Assembly: GCF_002419965.1 (NCBI RefSeq)
Contig: NZ_DIHC01000015.1
Coordinates: forward strand, 116,671-180,670
Reading direction: 5' to 3'
DNA from: Pseudomonas sp. UBA5706
Lineage (GTDB): Bacteria; Pseudomonadota; Gammaproteobacteria; Pseudomonadales; Pseudomonadaceae
DNA length: 64,000 nt
Shown here: piece by piece, positions 17,318 through 25,325 of the stretch
How positions within the stretch are numbered: the stretch's first letter is position 1
How the letters are laid out: the number at the start of each line of letters is the position of its first letter
Program-made: the position numbers and the translations under genes
Notes under the pieces: generated by a model
Database searches by the model: none
What the model was told of the DNA's origin: nothing
The model's input: only the letters and a program-made list of their open reading frames with translations

Positions 17318-17935
17318 ATGGCATTACTCACCGATGACGAACAGCAGCAGGTCGCTCAGGCCATTGAAAACGTCGAGCGCAACACCGACGCCGAGCTTGT
17401 GACCGTGCTGGCGGCCAGCGCCGACGATTACACTTACGCGCCGCTGATCTGGGCCGGGCTGGTGGCGCTGTTGCTGCCAGGGCTGATCAATTTCTATCCT
17501 GGCTGGCTTAATGCCAACGAACTGCTGCTGACCCAGATCGCGACCTTCATCGTGGTGGCGTTGTTGTGTCGGTTGCCAGGCATCGGCAGCCGTATGGTGC
17601 CAGCATCGGTGCGACATTGGCGGGCGGGAAGCCTGGCGCGACGGCAGTTTCTGGAGCAGAACCTGCATTCGACGGTCAATGGCATCGGGGTGTTGATCTT
17701 TGTCAGCGAGGCTGAGCGTTACGTCGAAATCATCGTCGACGATGGCATCGCTCGCCGGGTGGACGACATGGTGTGGCGATCAATGGTCGATGTGTTCACC
17801 CAACGCGTCAGCGAAGGCAAGATTTTGGAAGGGTTTTTGGGCTGTATCCAGTCTTGCGGCGAAGTATTGAGCGATCAAGTGCCTGTGACCCAGGCGCGCA
17901 ATGAATTGCCCAATCGTTTGGTGGTGCTGGAATAG
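17318..17935 (+). CDS. TPM-domain membrane protein
   Basis: A 205-residue protein 26 bp after the previous TPM gene, with TAAGGA upstream. A short N-terminal segment carries the start of the TPM fold (AIENVERNTDAELVTVLA). Two hydrophobic helices (about residues 43-63 and 70-90) interrupt it, and the second half continues the fold (NGIGVLIFVSEAERYVEIIVDDGIARRVDD). Unlike its neighbour it has no signal peptide, so the domain probably faces the cytoplasm. It is the third member of the LemA/TPM operon. Confidence 0.8.
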   Translation: MALLTDDEQQQVAQAIENVERNTDAELVTVLAASADDYTYAPLIWAGLVALLLPGLINFYPGWLNANELLLTQIATFIVVALLCRLPGIGSRMVPASVRHWRAGSLARRQFLEQNLHSTVNGIGVLIFVSEAERYVEIIVDDGIARRVDDMVWRSMVDVFTQRVSEGKILEGFLGCIQSCGEVLSDQVPVTQARNELPNRLVVLE

Positions 17936-18041
17936 AGCAATCCGATCCGCGGCCCAGTGGTGGGCATCATTATGTCCACCACGTTGCCTGAAACCCGCCT
18001 AAAATACCGCCTCGCATTTTCTGCTTCCGAGGCTTCACCCG

Positions 18042-19259
18042 ATGTCCGTCACCGCACCCACTGCCCTGTCAGCGCAAGATCACCGCGCCCGGTTCCTGAG
18101 CCTGCTCGACACCTGCCTGACGCAGAACTCGCTGATCAAGTTGGTGCTGGCCAAGTACGCTGGCAGCGAAGCGGACCTGCAGCGGGTCATCATCAAGCTC
18201 GCGACGATCAAGGGTCAGCCGTGCCTGTCCTTCGTTTACCGTTACAAAACCCGCGACATCACCAAGAATCATCCCGTCGCCCAGGCGCATGAGTTGATCG
18301 GCACCTTGCTCCCCGACGCCTTCAAGAATGCCCACCTGCTGTCGCTCACCGACGAGGTGCAACTGGAGTTCAGCAAGAAGGGCAAAAGCACGCTGTTTAG
18401 CAATAAACCCCAGCAGAACCGTGAAGCACCGTCGACCGGACATGACCGTGAGAAGAAGCGCTATCTGGAGCTGAGCCGGCCGTTTCTCACTGATCTGGGC
18501 GTAACCACCAAGCAGCACGAGTTGATCCCGGCCATGTCGCGCAAGTGGAAGCAGATCAATAAATTCATCGAAGTGTTTTCCCACGCCCTGGCGACGTCGC
18601 CGATCAAGCTCGACAAGCCGGTCACGGTGGCTGACTTTGGCTCAGGCAAGGGCTATTTGACTTTCGCCATTCACGACTACCTGCGCAATACCTTGCAGGC
18701 CGAAGGCAATGTCACCGGCGTTGAATTGCGCGAGGACATGGTCACCCTTTGCAACAACGCAGCGGGCCGCCTGGAGCATCCGGGGCTGGTGTTCAAATGC
18801 GGCGATGTGCGCTCGGTGGCGCCCAGCGAGCTGGACGTGATGATCGCGCTTCACGCCTGTGATATCGCCACCGACTACGCCATCCACACCGGCATTCGCT
18901 CCGGTGCGTCGATCATCATGTGTTCGCCCTGCTGCCACAAACAGATTCGTTTGCAGATCCAGAGCCCGACGCTGCTCAAGCCGATGCTGCAATACGGTTT
19001 GCACATGGGCCAGCAGGCGGAAATGGTCACCGATGCCCTGCGTGCCCTATTGCTGGAAGCCTGCGGCTACGAGACCAAGGTGTTCGAGTTCATCTCGCTG
19101 GAACACACCAACAAGAACAAAATGATTCTGGCAGTGAAGCGAGCAACGCCAGTCGACCCTGCCGAGCTGTTGGCAAGGATTCAGGAGCTCAAAACCTTCT
19201 ACAACGTCCAGGAGCACTGTCTGGAAACGTTGCTCCGGGCGGATGGTCTTCTCGGCTAA
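18042..19259 (+). CDS. SAM-dependent methyltransferase (Methyltransf_32 type)
   Basis: A 405-residue cytosolic protein. The N-terminal ~190 residues form an extra domain. The Rossmann methyltransferase domain begins at about residue 193 with the SAM motif VADFGSGKGYLTFAIHDYL; VTGVELREDMV (ribose contact) and LHACDIATD follow. A cysteine motif CSPCCHK lies near residue 293. This combination is typical of family members resembling eukaryotic METTL25/RRNAD1-like proteins; RNA or protein may be the substrate, which the sequence does not settle. It is convergent with the DMT transporter gene, the ends overlapping by 4 bp. Confidence 0.78.
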   Translation: MSVTAPTALSAQDHRARFLSLLDTCLTQNSLIKLVLAKYAGSEADLQRVIIKLATIKGQPCLSFVYRYKTRDITKNHPVAQAHELIGTLLPDAFKNAHLLSLTDEVQLEFSKKGKSTLFSNKPQQNREAPSTGHDREKKRYLELSRPFLTDLGVTTKQHELIPAMSRKWKQINKFIEVFSHALATSPIKLDKPVTVADFGSGKGYLTFAIHDYLRNTLQAEGNVTGVELREDMVTLCNNAAGRLEHPGLVFKCGDVRSVAPSELDVMIALHACDIATDYAIHTGIRSGASIIMCSPCCHKQIRLQIQSPTLLKPMLQYGLHMGQQAEMVTDALRALLLEACGYETKVFEFISLEHTNKNKMILAVKRATPVDPAELLARIQELKTFYNVQEHCLETLLRADGLLG

Positions 19260-20155
19260 ACCCGAGTCGCCGCGCCCGGCGTGGGTGCGAGTACTGCGGT
19301 CTTGCGTCCGATGGCCAGCGTCACCACGACGCCTGCGGCAAAGATCCAGGTGATCGGGTCGATGTGCTCGCCAAAGAACACTGCCGAAAAGGCCATGGTG
19401 AAGAACAGCTGCACCAGCTGGATCTGACTGACCCGCGCGATGCCGCCCATGGCCAGCCCTGCGTACCAGGCGAAAAAGCCGAGAAACTGCGAAAACAGCG
19501 ACACGTATCCGAATGCCCACCAGGCGCCCGCCGAGATCGGCCCCTGATGCTCAGAGGCCAGATAAACGACTGGAAGGATCAGCACCGGCACCGAAATCAC
19601 CAACGCCCAGCAGATCACCTGCCAGCCGCCCATCTGTTTCGCCAGTCTGCCGCCTTCGGCATAGCCCAGCCCACCCACGGCCACGGCGCCGACCATCAAC
19701 AGATCACCGGCCTGCAAATTGCCGGCGCCGCTGATCAGTGCGTAGCTCAGCACCAAAACGCTGCCCATCGCCGCGCATATCCAGAACGCTCTGGACGGCC
19801 GCTCGTGGGACAGCCATGCGGCGTAAATCGCTACGAGCAAAGGTTGCAGGCCGTTGACCAGAGCACCGTGGGACGCAGGCAAGGTTTTCATCGCCCACGC
19901 AGAGAGCACCGGAAAACCGACGATCACGCCCAATGCCACCACCATCAGCGCCTTGAATTGCGCGCGGGTCGGCCATTTCTCGCGACGCCACAGTAACAGC
20001 GCTGCCGCTGGAATCGCCGCGAACAATGCCCGGCCCAAGCCGTTGAGCAGTGGGTGGATTTCCTGAACGACGATGCGGGTCATGGGCAGGGTCAGACTGA
20101 AGATCACGACCCCGAGCAATCCCAGGGCCATGCCAGTGTTTTCGCGGGAGGACAT
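19256..20155 (-). CDS. EamA-family DMT transporter
   Basis: A 299-residue inner-membrane protein made of two EamA halves, about ten transmembrane helices in all. Typical features are the start of helix 1 (GLLGVVIFSLTLPMTRIVV), LPASHGALVNGLQPLLVAI at the end of the first half, and LFSQFLGFFAWYAGLAMGGIARVSQIQLVQ in the second. Members export amino acids or other metabolites; no substrate can be assigned. The start ATG at 20155 has only a weak ribosome site. It is convergent with the methyltransferase gene. Confidence 0.8.
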   Translation of the reverse strand: MSSRENTGMALGLLGVVIFSLTLPMTRIVVQEIHPLLNGLGRALFAAIPAAALLLWRREKWPTRAQFKALMVVALGVIVGFPVLSAWAMKTLPASHGALVNGLQPLLVAIYAAWLSHERPSRAFWICAAMGSVLVLSYALISGAGNLQAGDLLMVGAVAVGGLGYAEGGRLAKQMGGWQVICWALVISVPVLILPVVYLASEHQGPISAGAWWAFGYVSLFSQFLGFFAWYAGLAMGGIARVSQIQLVQLFFTMAFSAVFFGEHIDPITWIFAAGVVVTLAIGRKTAVLAPTPGAATRV

Positions 20156-20404
20156 ACTGAGTCTTGCCTTGTGGTCATAGGGAGGAGAGGGTGTTCATTC
20201 AGCCACAGATTGCTGGACATTCCCCTTAACAGCTGCCGACGGAATCAGCCATACACTTTGTTTTCAGGGGGAAAACTACATTTCTGAAGGCTCATCCGCG
20301 GCTGGCCTTTTGGCAATGGATGCTGATGCAGAAATTGAATGCCATCTTCCTGCAACAGTTTGAAGGTCAAATTGCTGCCATCGAATCCAGCCAGGAGAAC
20401 TGTC

Positions 20405-20635
20405 GTGTCGGTCATCGAAAAATGGGCGTTGCAGGGTGTCGTGGTGTTCTTCGTCGCCTGGATGGCGATCCTGGTCGGTCAATGGTCAGCGAGCGTCATC
20501 AGCGCCACTGGCAACGAGCGGCTGGCCTCTCTGAGCAGCATGCCGCTATCGCCTGATTCGCCCGCAACCAGCGTCAACAAACATGCACATGGCAATACAG
20601 TTGCGGCGGGTAGTTTGGCGCAAAGTAACGAGTGA
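20405..20635 (+). CDS. Small single-span membrane protein
   Basis: A 76-residue peptide starting at a GTG eight bases after a strong ribosome site (CAGGAG). One transmembrane helix spans about residues 8-26 (LQGVVVFFVAWMAILVGQW), followed by a Ser/Pro-rich tail probably outside the cytoplasm. No family is recognised. An in-frame ATG 66 bp upstream has no ribosome site. The gene stands alone between two divergent/convergent neighbours. Confidence 0.5.
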   Translation: MSVIEKWALQGVVVFFVAWMAILVGQWSASVISATGNERLASLSSMPLSPDSPATSVNKHAHGNTVAAGSLAQSNE

Positions 20636-20964
20636 GAGGGCGATATAAGACTGGCAGTTGTAGGCCTTCCAGTTACCGGCCTTGCAGGGCCAGCTGTGCA
20701 TAGCTGGAGGTGGCCGCATCGACGCTGCATCGGTTGGCACTGGAGCAATCGGGTGAAGTGACGCCGACCCGGGATTCAAGCACTGGATGGCGAAAAACAA
20801 CCTGTCATTGTCGAGTGCTGCTGCCGAGCTTGGATTCACGCGCCGAACCATTACCGCGGGCAGCAGCGGAGCGGCGCTGGTACCCAAGCACGTTGCGCTG
20901 GCATGCAGAGGCGGGGAATACGAGCGCCGCTGAAAACGTGCTCTGTATCCCAACCTTTCTTGTG
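20636..20964. other. Intergenic region without a supported gene
   Basis: This 329-bp stretch contains only unconvincing open frames with arginine- and cysteine-rich translations. I see no strong hairpin with a T-run and no promoter. It may hold a 3' end for both flanking genes. Confidence 0.5.
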
Positions 20965-21978
20965 CTAAACCTCCTTCAACCGCGCCACTGGCACCGACAA
21001 TTCACGACTTCCCAGCGGATGGGTCGTGGCGTCGAAGAACTTAAGCTCAATGTTTTGCCCCTCGAACAGCGCGCTGTAATGGCGCTTCCTGTGCTGAATG
21101 AAGGCTTCGCTACGCGGCAGCACCGAGATCGTCAGGGTTTTGGGCCGGGCCTGAAGCACGGCGTCCAAGATATGCCGGTCCTGTTTACCCAGCCCGTGGC
21201 CGAAGACACACAGGGCGCCCTGGTGTTGCGCCAGTTGAGCGTGGCAGAACGACAGGTAGTCCGAGCCGCGGATAATCTTCATCTTGTCCTCGCTGCGTCC
21301 TTCGCAGACGAACAGCGGCACATCATCCAGCGCATTGACGGCAAAGCTGCCCAGCAGGGTGCTCTCCGATGACTGCAGCTTGCGCGCCGTGCCGTCGAAA
21401 TTCTTCACCAGATGCATGCCGCCGTGCAGATACAGAATGCGGGTTGCATGACTGTCGGTCCGGTGCAGATTGAACTCAGCGTCTTCGTCAAACAGGTCGT
21501 CGAAAGGCTGGGCGCCGTGCATCACCGCCCAGTAGGCAAGCAGGTCATAGTTGGTCGAGTAGACCGTTGCATATTGACTCAGTGCTTTGCTGATATGGGC
21601 AATGCTCGACGCCTCCATCAAGCGCCAGGGAATGTGCGCCGAGCGAATGCCGTGAATCAACGCTTCCTTGATCGCGAAATAGCGATTGCGTGGCGATGAC
21701 GAGCTGATGGTCAGCGCCGCATTGACGCGCATCGCGATCTTCAGGCCAGTGAGCACCGGTTCGAAGTTTTCGGTTTCCATCGACTTAAACAGCGCAAGCT
21801 CGGTTGGGCTTAGCGGCTTGTTGCGAGTGGTTTGCGCCAGTTCGAACAGCGAGTCATAGGCAAAGTTCTTCCAGACAGCGAGACTCGCGCCATTACCCAA
21901 CAGCAACCCGGAGCATGGGTGAGTTGTCTGCAACTGGTTCCAGTCGGCAAGTTCGGCATCAAAATCGGTGAATTCCAT
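20965..21978 (-). CDS. DUF4917-family protein with SIR2-like motifs
   Basis: A 337-residue soluble protein of the DUF4917 type. It has a nucleotide-binding-like start LLLGNGASLAVW (GNGAS at residues 28-32), an internal STNYDLLAYW (TNYD at 142-145) and YLHGG (184-187), followed by VCEGRSEDKMKII and VFGHGLGKQDRHIL. The order GxGAS / TNYD / HG is the signature of SIR2-like NAD-handling domains seen in many phage-defence effectors. That relation is inferred from motifs only. The ATG at 21978 has no strong ribosome site. It is a lone gene with no visible defence partner. Confidence 0.72.
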   Translation of the reverse strand: MEFTDFDAELADWNQLQTTHPCSGLLLGNGASLAVWKNFAYDSLFELAQTTRNKPLSPTELALFKSMETENFEPVLTGLKIAMRVNAALTISSSSPRNRYFAIKEALIHGIRSAHIPWRLMEASSIAHISKALSQYATVYSTNYDLLAYWAVMHGAQPFDDLFDEDAEFNLHRTDSHATRILYLHGGMHLVKNFDGTARKLQSSESTLLGSFAVNALDDVPLFVCEGRSEDKMKIIRGSDYLSFCHAQLAQHQGALCVFGHGLGKQDRHILDAVLQARPKTLTISVLPRSEAFIQHRKRHYSALFEGQNIELKFFDATTHPLGSRELSVPVARLKEV

Positions 21979-22163
21979 CGTCTCGCTTCGCTTTCAGGTG
22001 AGCAGGTACTGACCACGGCCAGAACGGAGTGGACTTATAGGAACACAGGCCTGGCTTGTCAACGACACATGCCTTGATCCACCGTCCGGCAGATGGTTCG
22101 AACCCGTGGGACAGCCCCACCTCTGATTTATGAACCCACAACCCGGTTCGCTGAGAGGTGAAT

Positions 22164-22391
22164 ATGACAACCGATCCAGTGAATACCCCCGCCGCGCACA
22201 GCCCCGGCCCAAAGCCAAACCCTATGGAAACCACGCGCGGCAGCGAAGCAGAGCGCCAGGCCCATGAGTTTGAACGGGTCGAACACACGGCCCACGTTGA
22301 AAGCGAAACCCCGCCGCCACAAACCTGGAAACACCCGGATGACGGAAAGAGTCTGTACCCGGCAGACGAAGAGCTGCCTCTGAAACCCTGA
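22164..22391 (+). CDS. Small hydrophilic hypothetical protein
   Basis: A 75-residue protein rich in Pro, Glu, Thr and His, with no hydrophobic segment, probably disordered. The ribosome site GAGAGG lies five bases before the ATG at 22164; a GTG six bases earlier is also in frame. It opens a cluster of four short or unusual genes on the plus strand. No family is recognised and no function can be assigned. Confidence 0.6.
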   Translation: MTTDPVNTPAAHSPGPKPNPMETTRGSEAERQAHEFERVEHTAHVESETPPPQTWKHPDDGKSLYPADEELPLKP

Positions 22392-22405
22392 CTGTTCAAT
22401 GGATA

Positions 22406-22469
22406 GTGACCCGACCTTTGTCGGGGACAAGGTCACCAGAGGAAATCCCACACACTCTCTGAAAGAGAG
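22406..22469 (+). promoter_or_regulatory. Two leader hairpins before the small gene at 22482
   Basis: A first hairpin uses GTGACC/GGTCAC arms (22406-22411 and 22431-22436) with further pairing inside. A second, CTCTCT-GAA-AGAGAG (22455-22469), ends right at the GGGAGG ribosome site. Neither has a T-run, so they look like leader structure or the 3' end of the previous message rather than a terminator. Confidence 0.5.
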
Positions 22470-22481
22470 GGGAGGTATCCC

Positions 22482-22679
22482 ATGCACACTGCGACGCTCA
22501 GTAAAACCCATCTCAACGGTTATGACGTCATCAACGTCAACAACGGTCCATGGCGGGTTTGCAACCCGCGGGACCGGCTCGCATCATTTCGTACAAGGGA
22601 GGAGGCGATGGCGTTCGCCGCTTCGCTGCCAGCCTATAAAGAACGTGCGCCGATCAAGGGCCAACAGGCTGCCAACTGA
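22482..22679 (+). CDS. Small DUF2188-like hypothetical protein
   Basis: A 65-residue soluble protein with a strong ribosome site GGGAGG six bases before the ATG. The segment GPWRVCNPRDRLASFRTREEAMAFAASL resembles the one-strand-one-helix pattern of DUF2188-like small proteins (strand, turn, then an F-x-T-x-E-E-A-x-x-x-A helix). That assignment is tentative. Two hairpins lie in its leader. Confidence 0.62.
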   Translation: MHTATLSKTHLNGYDVINVNNGPWRVCNPRDRLASFRTREEAMAFAASLPAYKERAPIKGQQAAN

Positions 22680-22941
22680 GTACCTGACTCAATGGCGCGC
22701 CTGCAGCGCCTGACCTTTGCAGCAGCGAAGGCCTGGATTGCATCCGGGCTTTCGCAAGGTCCGAAAGCACGCAGACCCTGAAAATCCTTCTGTGCAACAC
22801 CCCCCCCAAATTCAGCTGCTCACTGCTGGGCCTTGCGCCTGGAGCCGGTTTTTGCCCCGGGAAATCCATAGGAACTCTGCCCTGCGAAGGCTCTCTATCA
22901 ATACATTCAGCCCTTTTACGACCTTGAAAAGGATCACCTCA

Positions 22942-23898
22942 ATGAATCTCCAACACACCGCTACGCAGGAAATCATTGCAGTCGACAAGCAAGGTCAGCA
23001 AGTGCTGTTCCTGGACCCAGGTGACCTGTCCGTGCGTGCGGCAATCACCGGTTTGCCAACCCGCCCGCACGAACTGCTGGTGCTTGAAAAACAGCGCAAG
23101 GCATACGTACCGATTTATGGCGACGGCATCCACGGCGACAACCCCAATCCGAATCACCAGGTCGCGGTGATCGACCTCGACACCCGCACGCTGACTGGAT
23201 TTATCGACACGCTGCCCTATGTGTCTCCGCACACCGGACGTCTGGGCCGCGATGGCCGCGTCTACCTATGCTGTGAAGACAGCTCGACCATCCTCGTCAT
23301 CGATCCTGATCAGGATAAGGTGGTCGGCCATATTGAGGTGCCGTCGTCGAATATCCACAGGCTCACTCCGCTCCCGCATGCCGACCAGTTGTGGGCCGAA
23401 AGCGAGGAAGATGGCCAGCTCTACGCCATTGATGTGCATAACGGAACCGGCCAGTTGGCGGCCACTTTAACGATGCCCGGCCCTGTGAATGGCATCGACG
23501 CTTCGCCGCTGCACCCTTGGGTCATCGCCTCGGCCGCAGACCGCCCGGTGATCTACGCAGTGGACACCGAGCAGCGCCGCGTGCTGCGCACCGTCGAACT
23601 TCCCGGACACCGACGCCAGGGGCAGGTTGTGCGCTTCAGCCCCGATGGCCGATTACTGGCGGTGCTCGGCGATTTCGAGCCGGTGGTGAGCTTTTACGAT
23701 GAAAACCTGAAATGGCTGTTCAACGCCGAACTGGGTGACAAGCCGTTAGACGGTTGCTTCAGCCCCGCCCAGGATTATTTGCTGGTTGCCAACGAAAATG
23801 ACGCCACCATCAGCGTGATCGACATCCTCAACCGAAAAACTCTTGGCCATGTACCGGTTGGGCAGGGCTGCGAAATCCTGGCGTACTTTCAACGTTGA
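22942..23898 (+). CDS. YncE-like beta-propeller protein
   Basis: A 318-residue protein of repeated four-stranded blades with motifs such as VAVIDLDTRTLTGFID, ILVIDPDQDKVVGHIEV and ISVIDILNRKTLGHVPVG. It corresponds to a seven-bladed YncE/40-residue-repeat propeller. No signal peptide is seen from the chosen start (ribosome site AAGGA eight bases before ATG 22942), so it is predicted cytosolic. The frame is open 75 codons upstream but that part is not protein-like. Its ligand or activity is unknown. Confidence 0.72.
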   Translation: MNLQHTATQEIIAVDKQGQQVLFLDPGDLSVRAAITGLPTRPHELLVLEKQRKAYVPIYGDGIHGDNPNPNHQVAVIDLDTRTLTGFIDTLPYVSPHTGRLGRDGRVYLCCEDSSTILVIDPDQDKVVGHIEVPSSNIHRLTPLPHADQLWAESEEDGQLYAIDVHNGTGQLAATLTMPGPVNGIDASPLHPWVIASAADRPVIYAVDTEQRRVLRTVELPGHRRQGQVVRFSPDGRLLAVLGDFEPVVSFYDENLKWLFNAELGDKPLDGCFSPAQDYLLVANENDATISVIDILNRKTLGHVPVGQGCEILAYFQR

Positions 23899-24063
23899 GC
23901 GTGGGTATGGCATTTGCCGGTCATGCGGGTGACCGGCAATAACGCGTGTGAGGAGATGGCCATGGTCCGGTTCAGATTCACAGGACCCTGCCTGGCCGGT
24001 CAAAATGCTCTCTTTCAGTCATGGTGTGCCTCGCCGGATGTCCAGCCAGGGAGAAGAACGGAC

Positions 24064-24204
24064 TTGAAAACCATCGTCATCGCACCTCTGCTATGCCTTG
24101 CCGGCTGCAGCGCTTATTCGCAGCCCGGCCCTTACCGGCCTGAGCGAATCGGGCCGGACATCAACTGCACATTGGACCCCCCGAACCAGCCGGGATGCCC
24201 GTGA
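24064..24204 (+). CDS. Very short putative lipoprotein
   Basis: A 46-residue peptide read from a TTG start with GGGAGAAG upstream. A hydrophobic segment (KTIVIAPLLCLAGC) ends in a perfect lipobox LAGC at about residue 15, followed by a Tyr/Pro-rich mature part (SAYSQPGPYRPERIGPD) with two cysteines. The lipobox and position make a small outer-membrane lipoprotein plausible. The start codon choice and expression are unproven. Confidence 0.45.
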   Translation: MKTIVIAPLLCLAGCSAYSQPGPYRPERIGPDINCTLDPPNQPGCP

Positions 24205-24439
24205 GACCCGCGTAAATAGCAGCTGTTTTGGCGCAGCGGCTGTGAGGGGCGTAGGACTGTTCGTGGCTTTAAATAGGATCGGTCTTGATCGTTCTCGACA
24301 GTCCGGTTCCGGGTTGTCTGCATAAAAAACCGACGCTAGGCTTCGCACCGTCGCTGATATCAGCGACCGGATTTAGCGATCCGACCCATGCCGCACTGCA
24401 GACAACTTGTTTCAAACCTACCATTTGAAGCAGGTTCAA

Positions 24440-24513
24440 TGGCAGCTGTGCGTCGGAGACCTACGGGTCTGCCGGGTGGTATGGCCGGTTCGCTAACCTT
24501 CGCACAGCTGCCA
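24440..24513 (+). ncRNA. C4-antisense-RNA-like structured element
   Basis: A 13-bp perfect closing stem (24440-24452 with 24501-24513, arm TGGCAGCTGTGCG) encloses an inner hairpin AGACC-TACG-GGTCT (24457-24470) and a second possible hairpin CCGG...CCGG (24472-24488). A long closing stem around two hairpins, immediately before an antirepressor-type gene, is the arrangement of C4 RNA in phages P1 and P7, which controls ant. The family assignment is inferred; no covariance search was possible. Confidence 0.6.
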
Positions 24514-24540
24514 CCCTAAACTCTTCAGAGACGCAGGATG

Positions 24541-24563
24541 GTAGCTCCAACGTAAGGAGCTGC
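24541..24563 (+). promoter_or_regulatory. Hairpin that masks the ribosome site of the BRO-N gene
   Basis: The stem GTAGCTCC/GGAGCTGC (8 bp with one G-U pair, loop AACGTAA) includes the GGAG ribosome site at 24556-24559 that precedes the ATG at 24568. Translation should be low unless the hairpin is opened. The upstream element at 24451-24464 is partly complementary to the 5' arm and loop. Confidence 0.6.
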
Positions 24564-24567
24564 ACTG

Positions 24568-25191
24568 ATGCAGGCATTGTGTTCCTCAAAAGACCCACAG
24601 CCATCGCCTACCCGAGCAAGGGGCAATAAGGCGATGACAGACTGCTTCGAACCGATCATCTTCACCCGCCACCAACGCCAGCTACGCGCCCTCCTGCTGG
24701 AGAACCAAGCCTGGTTCTGCCTCCAGGACATCGCCCGCCTCATGGGCAAACCCCTCGACGAACGCGCCACCTGGAAACTCGACGCAGACCAGCGCCGCAC
24801 AGCCTGGCTCGACGCCAACGGCCAGTGCAGCAAACAGCTGCTCATCAGCGAGTCCGGGCTCTTCACTCTGCTGGTCCACCACTACGTCCCTGAAAATCGA
24901 GCGCTGCGACACTGGATCACGCATGTCGTAATACCGACGTTGCACAACACGTCCGAACCCCACCTGCCAAACCTTAGAACGATGAACTGGGCGGGCAGCG
25001 CGGTCAGCCTGCTGGAATGGCAAAGTAACTATTGGGTCCGGCTCAACGACATGCCTGAGCTGCTGATGGAGCCTCAAGCTCGTCGGATCGACGGGTTGTA
25101 TTGCCGATTCGTGATGTTACTAAAGGGAGACTGGCGCGAGCTTTTTGGAACGGGGCGAGGCCGTCATGAGAGAGGTAACTGGAGCGGGTAA
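24568..25191 (+). CDS. BRO-N domain protein (phage antirepressor-like)
   Basis: A 207-residue protein. The BRO-N domain occupies about residues 27-125, with FTRHQRQLRALLLENQAWFCLQDIARLMGK, then LLISESGLFTLLVHHYVPENRALRHWITHVVIPTL, the classic ending of this DNA-binding domain. The C-terminal ~80 residues are unassigned. Related proteins are antirepressors or regulators of phages. No other phage genes are nearby, so it is an orphan module, here with a structured RNA and a masked ribosome site in front. An alternative start at 24634 (MTDCFEPIIF) is supported by AAGGCG and would skip an uncharacteristic N-terminus. Confidence 0.75.
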   Translation: MQALCSSKDPQPSPTRARGNKAMTDCFEPIIFTRHQRQLRALLLENQAWFCLQDIARLMGKPLDERATWKLDADQRRTAWLDANGQCSKQLLISESGLFTLLVHHYVPENRALRHWITHVVIPTLHNTSEPHLPNLRTMNWAGSAVSLLEWQSNYWVRLNDMPELLMEPQARRIDGLYCRFVMLLKGDWRELFGTGRGRHERGNWSG

Positions 25192-25325
25192 AGGGGTTGA
25201 CCGTTATTGGTTACGGCTTTGCTGAAAGGTGGCCGTCCAGCTAATAAGCCTTCCTATATAAGAGAGGGCGCCCGCTCGACATAAACAGACCTGACTAGGC
25301 GATGCGTGTGCAGCGAACGCTTACC

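Noticed and set aside
20546..20953. A 135-codon minus-strand frame
   Set aside because: Composition is not protein-like, there is no ribosome site, and it overlaps the better supported small membrane protein gene.
22095..22104. GGTTCGAACC, resembling a tRNA T-loop
   Set aside because: The flanking bases do not form a T-stem or acceptor stem on either strand, so it is a chance palindrome and not a tRNA or attachment-site fragment.
24568..25191. An integrated prophage around the BRO-N gene
   Set aside because: No integrase, structural, lysis or replication genes and no attachment repeats are found within the flanking 5 kb on either side.
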